Positions 42,621 to 51,238 of a DNA stretch of 64,000 bases are shown piece after piece. Origin of the DNA: Faucicola osloensis_D (GTDB lineage: Bacteria; Pseudomonadota; Gammaproteobacteria; Pseudomonadales; Moraxellaceae); assembly GCA_020041925.1 (NCBI GenBank), contig CP083409.1. One strand, 5' to 3'. Both the position numbers and the translations under genes were made by a program. How positions within the stretch are numbered: position 1 is the first letter of the stretch; every line of letters begins with the position of its first letter. The notes below the pieces were generated by a model that was not told where the DNA came from, searched no databases, and worked only from the letters and a program-made list of their open reading frames with translations.

Positions 42621-43001
42621 CTATTTGAATTCGACATACTGCTTGACATAATTGGCGCTTAGCGTGGTGGAATTGACGCAAATCTGTAAACTGCCAACAG
42701 GCACCTCACTTTCGAATTCCTGCAGATGCGCTTTGATAGCATCGGCAATGCGCTGCGCCAATGATTGAATGGTGGCGTCATCACGCCCTGGCATCAGATA
42801 AAAATGCGCCATAACAAAAGCTTCATCTCCGCTATCGGTCAGTCCCACCAATACATGATTTGGGTAGTAGATACGTGATTTGATATCACTTTGTAGCTTA
42901 AAACTGCCAGACTGCCATAACGTATCATTGACCCGTGCTAATAGGCTATCGGGCTGACTAATAAGACGGTCGTGACTCACTTCAATAATGACATTGGGCA
43001 T
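42621..43001 (-). CDS. Tautomerase-superfamily protein, CHMI-like
   Basis: A 126-residue protein of the 5-carboxymethyl-2-hydroxymuconate delta-isomerase (HpaF/CHMI) branch of the tautomerase superfamily. It starts MPNVIIEVS, keeping the N-terminal proline that serves as catalytic base after Met removal, and matches HpaF-like proteins across SFKLQSDIKSRIYYPNHVLVGLTD and AFVMAHFYLMPGRD. No homoprotocatechuate genes are nearby, so the real substrate is open. An AGGAT lies ahead of the ATG. It follows ybaK by 11 bases. Confidence 0.83.
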   Translation of the reverse strand: MPNVIIEVSHDRLISQPDSLLARVNDTLWQSGSFKLQSDIKSRIYYPNHVLVGLTDSGDEAFVMAHFYLMPGRDDATIQSLAQRIADAIKAHLQEFESEVPVGSLQICVNSTTLSANYVKQYVEFK

Positions 43002-43012
43002 GGTGTTATCCT

Positions 43013-43483
43013 TTATTCTTGAATTAAATCTGCAAACTTGGCGTTTACTGCGCCTGCTAAATCCGACGGTGACAACTCAATCTCCAAGCCGCGTCTACCG
43101 CCACTACAATAAATGGTTGCAAAGTGTTGTGCCGACTGATCGATGACCGTGGGCAGGCGTTTTTTTTGACCGAGCGGGCTTACCCCACCTAGCACATAGC
43201 CTGTGGTACGCTCTACCAATTTGGGGTCCGCCATTTGTGCTTTTTTACTACCGATGGCTTTGGCGATTTTTTTTAGGTTTAGCAAATGCTTAACAGGCAG
43301 TATCGCAACAGCGAGTTTGTCATTGTCGTCTTGTACCACCAAGGTTTTAAATACCCGCTTTGGCTCAACTTGTAGTTTTTCTGCCGCTTCAAGCCCATAG
43401 CTTTCACTATGCGCGTCATGATGGTATTCATGTAATTGGAAGTTGATTTTTAGTTTTTTGGCAAGATTAACGGCAGGTGTCAT
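43013..43483 (-). CDS. ybaK: Cys-tRNA(Pro)/Cys-tRNA(Cys) deacylase YbaK
   Basis: A 156-residue trans-editing protein that hydrolyses Cys-tRNA(Pro) formed by prolyl-tRNA synthetase. It has the YbaK/ProX fold with RVFKTLVVQDDNDKLAVAILP (conserved Lys near residue 46) and the loop KAQMADPKLVERTTGYVLGG followed by VSPLGQKKRLP. It lies just upstream of the tautomerase gene on the same strand. Confidence 0.93.
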   Translation of the reverse strand: MTPAVNLAKKLKINFQLHEYHHDAHSESYGLEAAEKLQVEPKRVFKTLVVQDDNDKLAVAILPVKHLLNLKKIAKAIGSKKAQMADPKLVERTTGYVLGGVSPLGQKKRLPTVIDQSAQHFATIYCSGGRRGLEIELSPSDLAGAVNAKFADLIQE

Positions 43484-43577
43484 GGCGGTTTCTTAACAGG
43501 GTTTGGTGATTGAACATAGTCATTCATCATAACCAAACTGCGGGTTAAAACAAAGCACATTGGGTATAAAAAACGTA

Positions 43578-43612
43578 TAAAAAAACCAGCCAACTATTTT
43601 GCTAGTGACTGG
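43578..43612 (-). terminator. Probable terminator of the cytochrome c gene
   Basis: On the minus strand CCAGTCACTA (43612-43603) pairs with TAGTTGGCTGG (43596-43586) with one bulge and one G-U, followed by a seven-base T-run. Confidence 0.65.
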
Positions 43613-43690
43613 ATTTAGTGAAGTGCTAGATACTAGTTGTTGCATAGGCTTTAATATATAGCCTTTATTTTATAAATGGCGCACTACCTA

Positions 43691-44188
43691 TTAGCTTGCT
43701 TTTGAGACCATATAATCAACGGCAGCTTTTACTTCATCATCCGAGGCTTGGCTACCGCCTTTGGCTGGCATTACACCGGCTTTTCCTTGATAGCCACCAA
43801 TGGCGTGTTTATACAGCGTGTCTTTACCTTGCGCAATGCGGGGTGCCCAAGCCGCTTTATCAGCAAGTTTTGGTGCGCCCATCAAGCCTGCTGTGTGGCA
43901 AGTGGTACATACACTACCAAACAATTTTTCGCCAGCATCAGCAGAAACTGGGGTAGCGGCTGCGGTCGTGGTGGCAGCGGCTGAAGCGGCTGTCGGCGGC
44001 ACAAATGAAGCAGGCTGTGAAGCCACTGGCATGGGATGGTTTGCACGAGCGATTTCACCTTGCTGTGCAGCAATTTCTTCGGTTGGTTTGCTTTCGGCTG
44101 ATTCATGCTTACTACATGCGCTCATGGTAAGACCCAAGGCAAGCATAAGACTGGCTAGCGTGGCATTGCGTGTTGATATCGGTAGCAT
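43691..44188 (-). CDS. Cytochrome c5-like lipoprotein
   Basis: A 165-residue exported monoheme cytochrome. The N-terminal signal ends in LTMSAC, a lipobox, so it is likely anchored to a membrane. A Glu/Lys and then Ala/Thr/Pro-rich linker (about 25-85) precedes the heme domain with CTTCHTAG and a downstream GVMPAKGG giving the Met ligand. The domain is of the class I c5 type, small electron carriers of aerobic chains. AGGAAAAGG precedes the ATG. It is monocistronic, so the redox partners are not shown by context. Confidence 0.88.
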   Translation of the reverse strand: MLPISTRNATLASLMLALGLTMSACSKHESAESKPTEEIAAQQGEIARANHPMPVASQPASFVPPTAASAAATTTAAATPVSADAGEKLFGSVCTTCHTAGLMGAPKLADKAAWAPRIAQGKDTLYKHAIGGYQGKAGVMPAKGGSQASDDEVKAAVDYMVSKAS

Positions 44189-44726
44189 AACCTTTTCCTT
44201 TCAAATAAGGTGAAATCTAATTTCACATCAATGTATAAATTTTTAATAGCCCTACAAACTGTTTTTGCATGGTAATGTTTTACGTGGTAATGTCGACTGG
44301 CAAATGGCTAGTACGACATTTAGCGGTATGTTGTTATCACATGAGAATTAGTGACTATATTAGCATTACTGCGGTATGAATAAAATAACATTTTAAAGCC
44401 ACCTTGCTAAATCATTACTATCATTGTGTATTTTGTTACGCTAACGGGTAAAAATTTTTTACTGGGTAGATAAAATCGGGGAACTGGCTAAGAGAAGGAT
44501 TTTTTAATTTAACAGCTTATTAAAAAGCTAAAATTTACATTGACTTACATTCAATATTTAGTTAAAATTCGCACCTATTTTTATCCTAATCTGAGCTGAT
44601 GCTAAACCATGGGTAGGTTGGCTAATAATCACCTATACAGCCGGATTAATGTTCCTGACCCACTAACCCCGCTTTGTTGATAGCACATTCATCGTCTATC
44701 AATAAGCCTAGACTTAAGGAGTCTAC
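44189..44726. other. 538-base intergenic region between the cytochrome gene and rpsU
   Basis: AT-rich divergent region. It holds the strong rpsU promoter described separately, about 150 bases of rpsU leader, and on the other side the cytochrome promoter region, where an extended -10-like TGCTAATAT lies near 44353-44361 on the minus strand. I see no other gene. Confidence 0.5.
44540..44568 (+). promoter_or_regulatory. Predicted promoter of rpsU
   Basis: TTGACT (44540-44545), a 17-base spacer and TAAAAT (44563-44568), giving a leader of about 150 bases before the rpsU ATG. Confidence 0.65.
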
Positions 44727-44942
44727 ATGCCAGCAGTAAAGGTAAAAGAGAACGAACCTGTAGATATCGCAATTCGCCGCTTTAAACGTGCTTGTGAGAA
44801 AGCCGGTATTTTAGCAGATGTACGTAAACATGAGTTCTATGAAAAACCAACTCAAGAACGTAAACGCAAAAAAGCAGCTGCGGTAAAACGTTACAAAAAG
44901 AAAATGTCACGTGAATCAGTACGCACGACTCGTCTTTACTAA
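44727..44942 (+). CDS. rpsU: 30S ribosomal protein S21
   Basis: A 71-residue protein that assists initiation at the anti-Shine-Dalgarno region. VKVKENEPVDIAIRRFKRAC and the basic RKRKKAAAVKRYKKKMSRES tail are diagnostic. AAGGAG precedes the ATG. In many gammaproteobacteria rpsU is followed by dnaG and rpoD; here it is followed by a terminator and yqeY. Confidence 0.98.
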   Translation: MPAVKVKENEPVDIAIRRFKRACEKAGILADVRKHEFYEKPTQERKRKKAAAVKRYKKKMSRESVRTTRLY

Positions 44943-44982
44943 GGTAATTTGTCGACAGACAACCCAATACCAGTAAATGATA

Positions 44983-45010
44983 AAATCCACTTTGTTAAGT
45001 GGATTTTTTT
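44983..45010 (+). terminator. Terminator after rpsU
   Basis: Ten-base perfect arms AAATCCACTT (44983-44992) and AAGTGGATTT (44997-45006), then T-run. Confidence 0.88.
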
Positions 45011-45073
45011 ATGCTATGTTGCTAACCACAATTTTAAAAACGCCATTAGCTAACATTAGGGAGCGTTAAAACC

Positions 45074-45520
45074 ATGAGTACCATAAAAGACACCCTGACC
45101 GATGTGGTCAAAACTTCCATGAAAGCGCGTGAGCTTGAAAAAGTTAAAGTGCTACGCAGCGTACAAGCGGTGATAAAACAAATCGAAATTGACCGCCAAA
45201 TAACGCTCGATGATGCAGGTGTACTAGATATCTTACAAAAGCAAACCAAGCAGCGTCAGGAATCGCTCGCGATTTTTGCCGCCAATGGGCGGGAAGATTT
45301 GGCACAAAAAGAACAATTTGAGATTGATGTGATTAGTCAATTCTTGCCACAACCCATGAGTGAAGCAGAAATTGCCAATCTAGTGGCTGCTGAAATTGCT
45401 GAGCAAGGTGCCACTTCGATGCAGCAAATGGGCGCCGTGATGAATGCGTTAAAAGTCAAAACCGCAGGTCGCGCTGACCCCGCTTTGATTTCAAAGTTGG
45501 TCAAAGCGACATTGGGTTAA
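45074..45520 (+). CDS. yqeY: GatB/YqeY domain protein
   Basis: A 148-residue protein made only of the helical tail domain of GatB, the tRNA-binding part of the amidotransferase. It begins MSTIKDTLTDVVKTSMKARE and has LRSVQAVIKQIEIDRQ and QQMGAVMNALKVKTAGRADPALI. Its role outside GatCAB is not established. GGGAG precedes the ATG. It is a frequent neighbour of rpsU. The full GatB is encoded at 51239 in this window. Confidence 0.93.
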   Translation: MSTIKDTLTDVVKTSMKARELEKVKVLRSVQAVIKQIEIDRQITLDDAGVLDILQKQTKQRQESLAIFAANGREDLAQKEQFEIDVISQFLPQPMSEAEIANLVAAEIAEQGATSMQQMGAVMNALKVKTAGRADPALISKLVKATLG

Positions 45521-45536
45521 CCCTTTAAAACATGAT

Positions 45537-45572
45537 AAAAAAGCCATAAGATTTGCACTTATGGCTTTTTTT
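45537..45572. terminator. Bidirectional terminator between yqeY and maf
   Basis: Ten-base perfect arms AAGCCATAAG (45541-45550) and CTTATGGCTT (45558-45567), with A- and T-runs on each side; convergent genes share it. Confidence 0.9.
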
Positions 45573-45582
45573 AAGTTTATTT

Positions 45583-46212
45583 TTACTGATGGGCTTGCAT
45601 TGCCTGAGAAAGCAAGTCTAACGTTTCCACCAACGGCAGTCCCACCACATTGCTATAGCTACCGTCAATCGCTTTGACCCATGCAGCGCCCAGCCCTTGA
45701 ATGGCATAACCGCCAGCTTTGTCTTGTGGTTCACCCGTATGCCAATAATGCGTCATTATGCTGTCAGTGAGTGCGATAAATTTGACATCGGTTCTCACCA
45801 CAGTGCGCTCAGCATAATCCATCTGCCATTGACCGTCACGCTGCGCCAGTCGGCTCACTTGCACCGCGGTCCATACTTGGTGCGAGGCATTGCTCATTTG
45901 CCGCCACATCGCACAAGCATCGGCAAAATCTATAGGTTTTTGCAGTACTACCCCATCCGGCAATACGCCAATGGTATCGGCGGTAATCACCACACACTCG
46001 GTCATAGCGGTTGGCAAAACTTGTAAAGCGGCTTGCGCTTTTTGACTCACCATACGCCCAATATAATCAATCGCCGATTCTTCTACTAGCCGTGTTTCAT
46101 CAATGCTGACTGCCGCGCAAGTATGTGGCACCGCAACTTGATCTAACAACTCACGCCGCCTCGGTGAGGTGGACGCCAAGATAATCGGTATAGTGACATT
46201 AAATTGATACAT
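45583..46212 (-). CDS. maf: Maf-family nucleoside triphosphate pyrophosphatase
   Basis: A 209-residue Maf/YhdE-type enzyme that hydrolyses non-canonical or excess nucleoside triphosphates, usually dTTP and UTP. It has the start LASTSPRRRELLDQV, the Asp-containing TADTIGVLPDG and LQKP motifs and an ATP-cone-like fold. It starts 18 bases after mreD on the same strand, completing the mreB-mreC-mreD-maf order; the usual fifth gene rng is not here. Confidence 0.92.
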   Translation of the reverse strand: MYQFNVTIPIILASTSPRRRELLDQVAVPHTCAAVSIDETRLVEESAIDYIGRMVSQKAQAALQVLPTAMTECVVITADTIGVLPDGVVLQKPIDFADACAMWRQMSNASHQVWTAVQVSRLAQRDGQWQMDYAERTVVRTDVKFIALTDSIMTHYWHTGEPQDKAGGYAIQGLGAAWVKAIDGSYSNVVGLPLVETLDLLSQAMQAHQ

Positions 46213-46230
46213 AATAACTTCTCAATACGC

Positions 46231-46716
46231 TTATCGCGTATAACGCAGCATGACAGCGACTAACAGCGGCCAAATTAAGGTACTGACGGCAACGGTATAA
46301 AGTAATTGGGGTGCAAACACCCCTTGGGTAAATAAATGCAGAAAAATTAACCCAAGTTGATAAATCAGCAAACAGGCGCCCGCCAAAAGCCACACCAAGT
46401 TCGAGGACAATTGGCGTAAATAACCACTGACAAACTTGATAAAAAACGCCACCAGCACCGCACATAAGGCTTGCTGACCGATTCGGCTATCTGTGAGTAA
46501 ATCAGCAAACAAACCAACCACAAATGCCAATCCCATGCCAATTAAAGTCGGTTGAAATATCAGCCAAAAAATCAGCATCATAATCATCCACATCGGACGA
46601 AATAGTGCAATCTCTCCCGACAGCGGATACACACTAAGTACCGATGCGATGATAAAACTGATTGCCATCACAATATATAAATGCTGTTTGGTTTTTTTGC
46701 GCTGAACGACGACCAT
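46231..46716 (-). CDS. mreD: Rod shape-determining protein MreD
   Basis: A 161-residue inner-membrane protein with about five hydrophobic segments, the typical size and layout of MreD. It follows mreC by 11 bases and precedes maf, which decides the assignment; MreD has few conserved residues (FVVGLFADLLTDSRIGQQAL is the best block). It takes part in the elongasome with MreB, MreC and RodA. Confidence 0.9.
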   Translation of the reverse strand: MVVVQRKKTKQHLYIVMAISFIIASVLSVYPLSGEIALFRPMWMIMMLIFWLIFQPTLIGMGLAFVVGLFADLLTDSRIGQQALCAVLVAFFIKFVSGYLRQLSSNLVWLLAGACLLIYQLGLIFLHLFTQGVFAPQLLYTVAVSTLIWPLLVAVMLRYTR

Positions 46717-46727
46717 AATCAGTGATT

Positions 46728-47555
46728 TTAAACCTTTTGCTGAAGCAATAAAACATAAGACGTATTGATAAAATTGGCAGCGGGCTTCACCATAATCTTG
46801 GCATAGCCCCCTGCTTGCTCGGCTTCTACTTTTGCCACACGCCCAACAGGAAATCCGGCAGGAATACGACCACCAAGCCCAGATGAAATTAGTTCATCAC
46901 CAATGCGTACATCCGATGCCTTAAAGATATAATCTAGTACCAAATACTGCGGATTACCTTTGCCCGATACAATGGCTTTTTGCCCGGTACGTTTGATGGT
47001 CACGGCAACCGATTGTTGGTCATCGCTGATTAACACCACACGGCAGGTATCGGGATAAACATTAACGACTTGTCCAAGAATGCCGTTTTCATCAATCACC
47101 GTTTGCCCCACAATCACCCCGTCTTTGCTGCCTTTATTGATGACCACCATTTGCCGCAGTGGATTGCTATCGGTACCAATCACATGCGACAATAGCAAAT
47201 TGAACTGGTCTGGCGTGGTGGCGGATAAAATCCCTTGCAGTCGAGCATTTTGCGCGACAAGATAATCTTGCTGCTGCAATTGCGCTTTGGCATGGACAAG
47301 CTCAGCTTTTAACTGGACATTTTCACGGCGTAACGCTTCTTTTTCGGTCATGGTACTATCAAGCCAGCCTGCAAAAAAACTTGGGTAAGCCGATACTTGA
47401 TAGATAGGCTGCATGGCGGCATGGGTCACGGTACGTACTGGCTGAAACCAACTGCTATTTTTACTATCCAATAACATCAGCACAATCGCCGCAAACACCA
47501 CAATAAGGGTCTTGCGAATGGCGAGCGGTTGTTGGGTAAAAATGGTAAGTGACAT
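46728..47555 (-). CDS. mreC: Rod shape-determining protein MreC
   Basis: A protein of about 275 residues from the start at 47555 (MSLTIFTQQPLAIRKTLIVV); the frame can be extended to 47603. It has one membrane segment near residues 15-35, a coiled coil near 65-105 (EKEALRRENVQLKAELVHAK) and two beta-barrel domains with TDSNPLRQMVVINKGSKDG and GLGGRIPAGFPVGRV. It links MreB to the periplasmic wall-synthesis enzymes. A hairpin lies between mreB and mreC. Confidence 0.95.
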   Translation of the reverse strand: MSLTIFTQQPLAIRKTLIVVFAAIVLMLLDSKNSSWFQPVRTVTHAAMQPIYQVSAYPSFFAGWLDSTMTEKEALRRENVQLKAELVHAKAQLQQQDYLVAQNARLQGILSATTPDQFNLLLSHVIGTDSNPLRQMVVINKGSKDGVIVGQTVIDENGILGQVVNVYPDTCRVVLISDDQQSVAVTIKRTGQKAIVSGKGNPQYLVLDYIFKASDVRIGDELISSGLGGRIPAGFPVGRVAKVEAEQAGGYAKIMVKPAANFINTSYVLLLQQKV

Positions 47556-47667
47556 AAGTAACATCCAAGTAAAATCCGTGGCAGTCAATACAGCAAGCGG
47601 CACAACACAGATAAGGGTAGCAAAAATTTTTTAAAAAAAGCTATCGTAAAATCATCTTGTCAATAAA

Positions 47668-47700
47668 GCAATAAAACCGCTATTAAAAAATAGCGGTTAA
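47668..47700 (-). terminator. Hairpin between mreB and mreC, possible attenuator
   Basis: Ten-base perfect arms AACCGCTATT and AATAGCGGTT (47675-47684 and 47689-47698) separate mreB from mreC; on the minus strand TTTTATT follows. It may terminate part of the mreB transcript, so MreB would exceed MreC and MreD. Confidence 0.6.
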
Positions 47701-47720
47701 CGGTAACGCATCAGTTAACA

Positions 47721-48752
47721 TCAGACAAAAATCATATTCAATGCTTTGTTATTGATAAACTCTAGCGCTTTACCACCCCCACGGCTGACACAAGTCAGTG
47801 GGTCTTCAGCTACCGTGACGGGCAAGCCTGTCTCGCGTGAAATCAGTTCATCAAGATTGCGTAATAGTGCACCACCACCGGTTAATACAATACCACGCTC
47901 TGCGATATCGGCTGATAACTCAGGCGGCGTTTGCTCAAGCGCCGCTTTGACACCTGAGATAATACCAGTAATAGGGTCGCTTAAGGCTTTTTGGATTTCG
48001 GCGGATGTCACCACAAATGATTTAGGCACCCCTTCTGCCATGCTACGACCACGTACTTCGACTTCCAAGGGGTTTTCAGAATCTTCAATTGCCGTGCCTA
48101 CTTCGGTTTTGATGCGTTCAGCCGTGGTTTCACCAATCACACAGCCATGGGTACGGCGGACATGCGTAATAATCGCTTCATCGAACACGTCACCGCCGAT
48201 ACGGATGGAGTCGGCATATACACAGCCTGATAGCGCAATCACCGCAATCTCTGTGGTACCACCCCCGATATCCACCACCATCGAACCGCTGGCTTCATGC
48301 ACGGGTAACCCTGCGCCAATCGCAGCTGCCATCGGCTCTTCAAGCAATAAGGCTTTGTTTGCGCCTGCTGATTCAACCGCTTCACGAATCGCACGACGTT
48401 CTACCAAGGTGGATTTACAAGGCACACAAACAATCACGTTTGGATTGGCTAAAAAGCGTTTCACTTTCACTTTGTTGATAAAATGCTTGAGCATTTTTTG
48501 CGTCACTTCAAAATCGGCAATCACACCGTCTTTGAGTGGACGAATCGCAGTGATATTATCTGGGGTACGACCTAGCATTTGTTTGGCATCAAGACCGACA
48601 GCCGCAACGGTAGGATTTTGGGTACGGTTACTACGAAGCGCAACAACCGTTGGTTCATTGAGGACCACACCTTTACCTGGGGTAAAAATTAACGTGTTGG
48701 CAGTGCCAAGGTCGATGGCGATATTACTTGATAAAAATCCGAAAAGGCTCAT
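47721..48752 (-). CDS. mreB: Rod shape-determining protein MreB
   Basis: A 343-residue bacterial actin that organises lateral wall synthesis beneath the inner membrane. ATP-binding motifs are present: IAIDLGTANTLI (phosphate 1), VDIGGGTTEIAV (phosphate 2) and VLTGGGALLRNLD (adenosine). ARTPDNITAIRPLKDGVIAD-like residues are GRTPDNITAIRPLKDGVIAD. It is first in mreBCD-maf and divergent from gatC, as in Pseudomonas. Confidence 0.98.
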   Translation of the reverse strand: MSLFGFLSSNIAIDLGTANTLIFTPGKGVVLNEPTVVALRSNRTQNPTVAAVGLDAKQMLGRTPDNITAIRPLKDGVIADFEVTQKMLKHFINKVKVKRFLANPNVIVCVPCKSTLVERRAIREAVESAGANKALLLEEPMAAAIGAGLPVHEASGSMVVDIGGGTTEIAVIALSGCVYADSIRIGGDVFDEAIITHVRRTHGCVIGETTAERIKTEVGTAIEDSENPLEVEVRGRSMAEGVPKSFVVTSAEIQKALSDPITGIISGVKAALEQTPPELSADIAERGIVLTGGGALLRNLDELISRETGLPVTVAEDPLTCVSRGGGKALEFINNKALNMIFV

Positions 48753-49370
48753 GTATCATTTCCCAGTGATAACAAAACTACACTGCAAGCAAAGCAGAAA
48801 TTAGCGGGGTGTTTAATCGCACATCGAGTCAACGACGCATTTTCTAAAAGCATTCATTTAAAAGCTTTTAATACCGATGTTTCTAATGCCTATGTTTCAA
48901 AATCACCCTATTCGCACATTAGCAAAAAATCTTTAGCAAGCTGCTTACAGCCGCTGTATTTTACATAAAAAATAGCAAGAAACTCTTAACGATTAACAGT
49001 TAAAAGGCTATCTTTTTAGATAAAAAAGGTGACGATGATTTTAAAGAGGTTTAGGCGATAGTGACTTTAATGCGATTAATTTGCGTTTAGTAAGAATAGT
49101 GCTAGATTATAGCGGTAAAATATCGCAAAATATAGTGATTTAATCACATTCTATCTTTATTCACGAATTTTTTGTGACAAATTATTTAGGTCACATCACC
49201 CTATTTTTTCAAATTTGTTATTAAAAGTAACTAAACTAAAGCAACTGTTTTTATCAGGTTTTATCCTTTTTTATTATAGCCTGTTGCTATAATTAGCTAT
49301 TTTAAAATCGCATCAAACATTTGCCTTGTTTGTCCGTTTTTTATTTTTATTTGTACTTAAGGAAGTCATC
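48753..49370. other. 618-base intergenic region between mreB and gatC
   Basis: AT-rich divergent region. A perfect 14-base palindrome (TTAAAAGCTTTTAA, 48858-48871) lies near the mreB side, followed by two similar GATGTTTCTAATGCC/TATGTTTCA-like stretches. Toward gatC there is an extended -10 (TG, one base, TATAAT at 49288-49293). I see no further gene and no clear mreB -35/-10 pair. Confidence 0.45.
49285..49293 (+). promoter_or_regulatory. Possible extended -10 promoter of gatCAB
   Basis: TG, one base and a perfect TATAAT (49288-49293), about 80 bases upstream of the gatC ATG; there is no good -35, as is usual for extended -10 promoters. Confidence 0.45.
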
Positions 49371-49673
49371 ATGTCGCAGACGCTTTCAACTGATGAAATT
49401 ATGAACATCGCCAAACTTGCTCGACTTGGCGTGACCGCTGAGCAGGCAGATAGTTATGCCAATGACCTAAGCAAAATCCTATCGATGATGGATATTTTGG
49501 CAGAGGTCAATACTGACAATATCGCCCCGCTTACCAATGTCCATGATATGACCCAACCACTGCGTGAAGATGTTATTGGCGGTGATGGGGTCGAAGTCAA
49601 TCGTGAGCTAAATCAGTCCATTGCGCCAAGCATTGCCAATGGCTTATACCTTGTGCCACAGGTCATTGAATAA
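49371..49673 (+). CDS. gatC: Asp-tRNA(Asn)/Glu-tRNA(Gln) amidotransferase subunit GatC
   Basis: A 100-residue subunit that stabilises GatA-GatB. The start at 49371 (MSQTLSTDEIMNIAKLARLG) follows AAGGA; the longer frame from 49326 is rejected. It has the conserved end LREDVIGGDGVEVNREL then SIANGLYLVPQVIE. It begins the gatCAB operon; the complex converts mischarged Asp-tRNA(Asn) or Glu-tRNA(Gln) in bacteria lacking the corresponding synthetase activity. Confidence 0.95.
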   Translation: MSQTLSTDEIMNIAKLARLGVTAEQADSYANDLSKILSMMDILAEVNTDNIAPLTNVHDMTQPLREDVIGGDGVEVNRELNQSIAPSIANGLYLVPQVIE

Positions 49674-49730
49674 GCCACAGCTCATCGAATACCTCGTCAA
49701 ATTTTTGTTAATTAATTATAAGTGAAAATT

Positions 49731-51227
49731 ATGTCTGAACTACATACGTTTTCGGTTGCCCAATTGGCAGCAGGTCTAAAAAATAAAGACTTTAGCAGTA
49801 CCGAACTTACCCAACACTTTCTTAATCGGATTGCCCAGCATGATAAAGCCATTAATAGCTTTATCACAGTCACGCCTGAACAAGCGTTAGCGCAAGCCTC
49901 TGCCGCCGATAAATTATTGGCAGAAGGCAAAGGCGCAGACTTGACGGGAGTGCCACTGGCTCATAAAGACATTTTTTGTACCCAAGGCGTTTTGACCACT
50001 TGTGGCTCAAAAATGCTAGAAAACTTTGTAGCGCCTTACAACGCTACCATTGTTGAAAACTGCCAAAATGCAGGCTTAGTGATGCTTGGCAAAACCAGCA
50101 TGGATGAGTTCGCCATGGGCTCGGACAATGAGTCATCATACTTTGGCGCCGTGCACAACCCTTGGGATATCAGCCGCGTACCAGGCGGCTCATCGGGCGG
50201 TAGCGCAGCTGCGGTTGCGGCAGGTTTTGCGCCCTTTGCCACAGGCTCAGATACCGGCGGCTCGATTCGTCAACCTGCGTCATTTTGTGGTTTGACAGGG
50301 ATTAAGCCAACTTACGGACGTGTCTCACGTTATGGGATGGTGGCGTATGCGTCAAGTTTTGACCAAGCTGGCAGCTTTGGTAAAACCGCAGAAGATTGTG
50401 CTTATTTGCTTAACGTGTTATCAGGTCATGACAGCAAAGACTCAACGTCTGCCAAAAAAGACGTGCCCGATTTTGTCGCTAGTTTGACCAGCAAACGCCA
50501 AGCCAACGCCAGCCATGATAAACCGCTTCAAGGGTTACGCATCGGCATCCCAACCGAATACTTTACCGATGGCTTAAATAGCGAGGTTAAAGCTGGCGTA
50601 GAAGCGGCATTAAAACAATACCAAGACCTGGGTGCAAGCTTGGTGGATGTGAATTTGACCAAACCTGAAATCACCCTTGCCACTTATTATTTGCTCGCCC
50701 CAGCCGAAGCTTCATCTAACTTATCGCGTTATGATGGGGTGCGTTATGGCTACCGCTGTGACAGCCCAAAAAACTTGGAAGATTTATACACCCGCTCACG
50801 TTCTGAAGGCTTTGGTGCCGAAGTACAGCGCCGTATTTTGATGGGTACTTATGCGCTATCAGCGGGTTATTTTGATGCCTATTATGTGAAAGCGCAAAAA
50901 GTGCGCCGCCTCATCAGCCAAGATTTTTCCAAAGCCTTTGAAAGCTGTGATGTCATTGCCACCCCAACTGCGCCAACGACGGCTTATAAAATCGGTGCAA
51001 GCCTTAGCCCTGCCGAAATTTATATGGGGGATGTTTATACCATTGGCGTGAATTTAGCCGGTTTACCGTCATTAAGCCATCCGGTGGGTTTTGATGGTGA
51101 CAATCTGCCTGTCGGCTTACAGCTGATTGCAAAAGCATGGGACGAAGAGACACTACTGCAAACTGCCGATGCGTATCAGCAAGTCACTGATTTTCACCAA
51201 CAACTATCACCCATCGCCAAAGCCTAA
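49731..51227 (+). CDS. gatA: Amidotransferase subunit GatA
   Basis: A 498-residue glutaminase subunit of the amidase signature family. The Ser-cisSer-Lys triad regions are PLAHKDIFCTQGV (Lys near residue 78), RVPGGSSGGSAAAVAAGFAP (Ser near 153) and GSDTGGSIRQPASFCG (Ser near 177). The start at 49731 gives MSELHTFSVAQLAAGL; three extra codons could be added upstream. It is 57 bases after gatC and 11 before gatB. It supplies ammonia from glutamine to GatB. Confidence 0.97.
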   Translation: MSELHTFSVAQLAAGLKNKDFSSTELTQHFLNRIAQHDKAINSFITVTPEQALAQASAADKLLAEGKGADLTGVPLAHKDIFCTQGVLTTCGSKMLENFVAPYNATIVENCQNAGLVMLGKTSMDEFAMGSDNESSYFGAVHNPWDISRVPGGSSGGSAAAVAAGFAPFATGSDTGGSIRQPASFCGLTGIKPTYGRVSRYGMVAYASSFDQAGSFGKTAEDCAYLLNVLSGHDSKDSTSAKKDVPDFVASLTSKRQANASHDKPLQGLRIGIPTEYFTDGLNSEVKAGVEAALKQYQDLGASLVDVNLTKPEITLATYYLLAPAEASSNLSRYDGVRYGYRCDSPKNLEDLYTRSRSEGFGAEVQRRILMGTYALSAGYFDAYYVKAQKVRRLISQDFSKAFESCDVIATPTAPTTAYKIGASLSPAEIYMGDVYTIGVNLAGLPSLSHPVGFDGDNLPVGLQLIAKAWDEETLLQTADAYQQVTDFHQQLSPIAKA

Positions 51228-51238
51228 GGAGCCTTGTT

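Noticed and set aside
43800..44213. 137-codon frame opposite the cytochrome c gene
   Set aside because: Antisense to a complete cytochrome frame with signal, heme motif and ribosome-binding site.
47746..48804. 352-codon frame opposite mreB
   Set aside because: It lies entirely antisense to the complete mreB reading frame and follows from its codon pattern; its Ser/Thr/Pro/Ala-rich translation has no motif.
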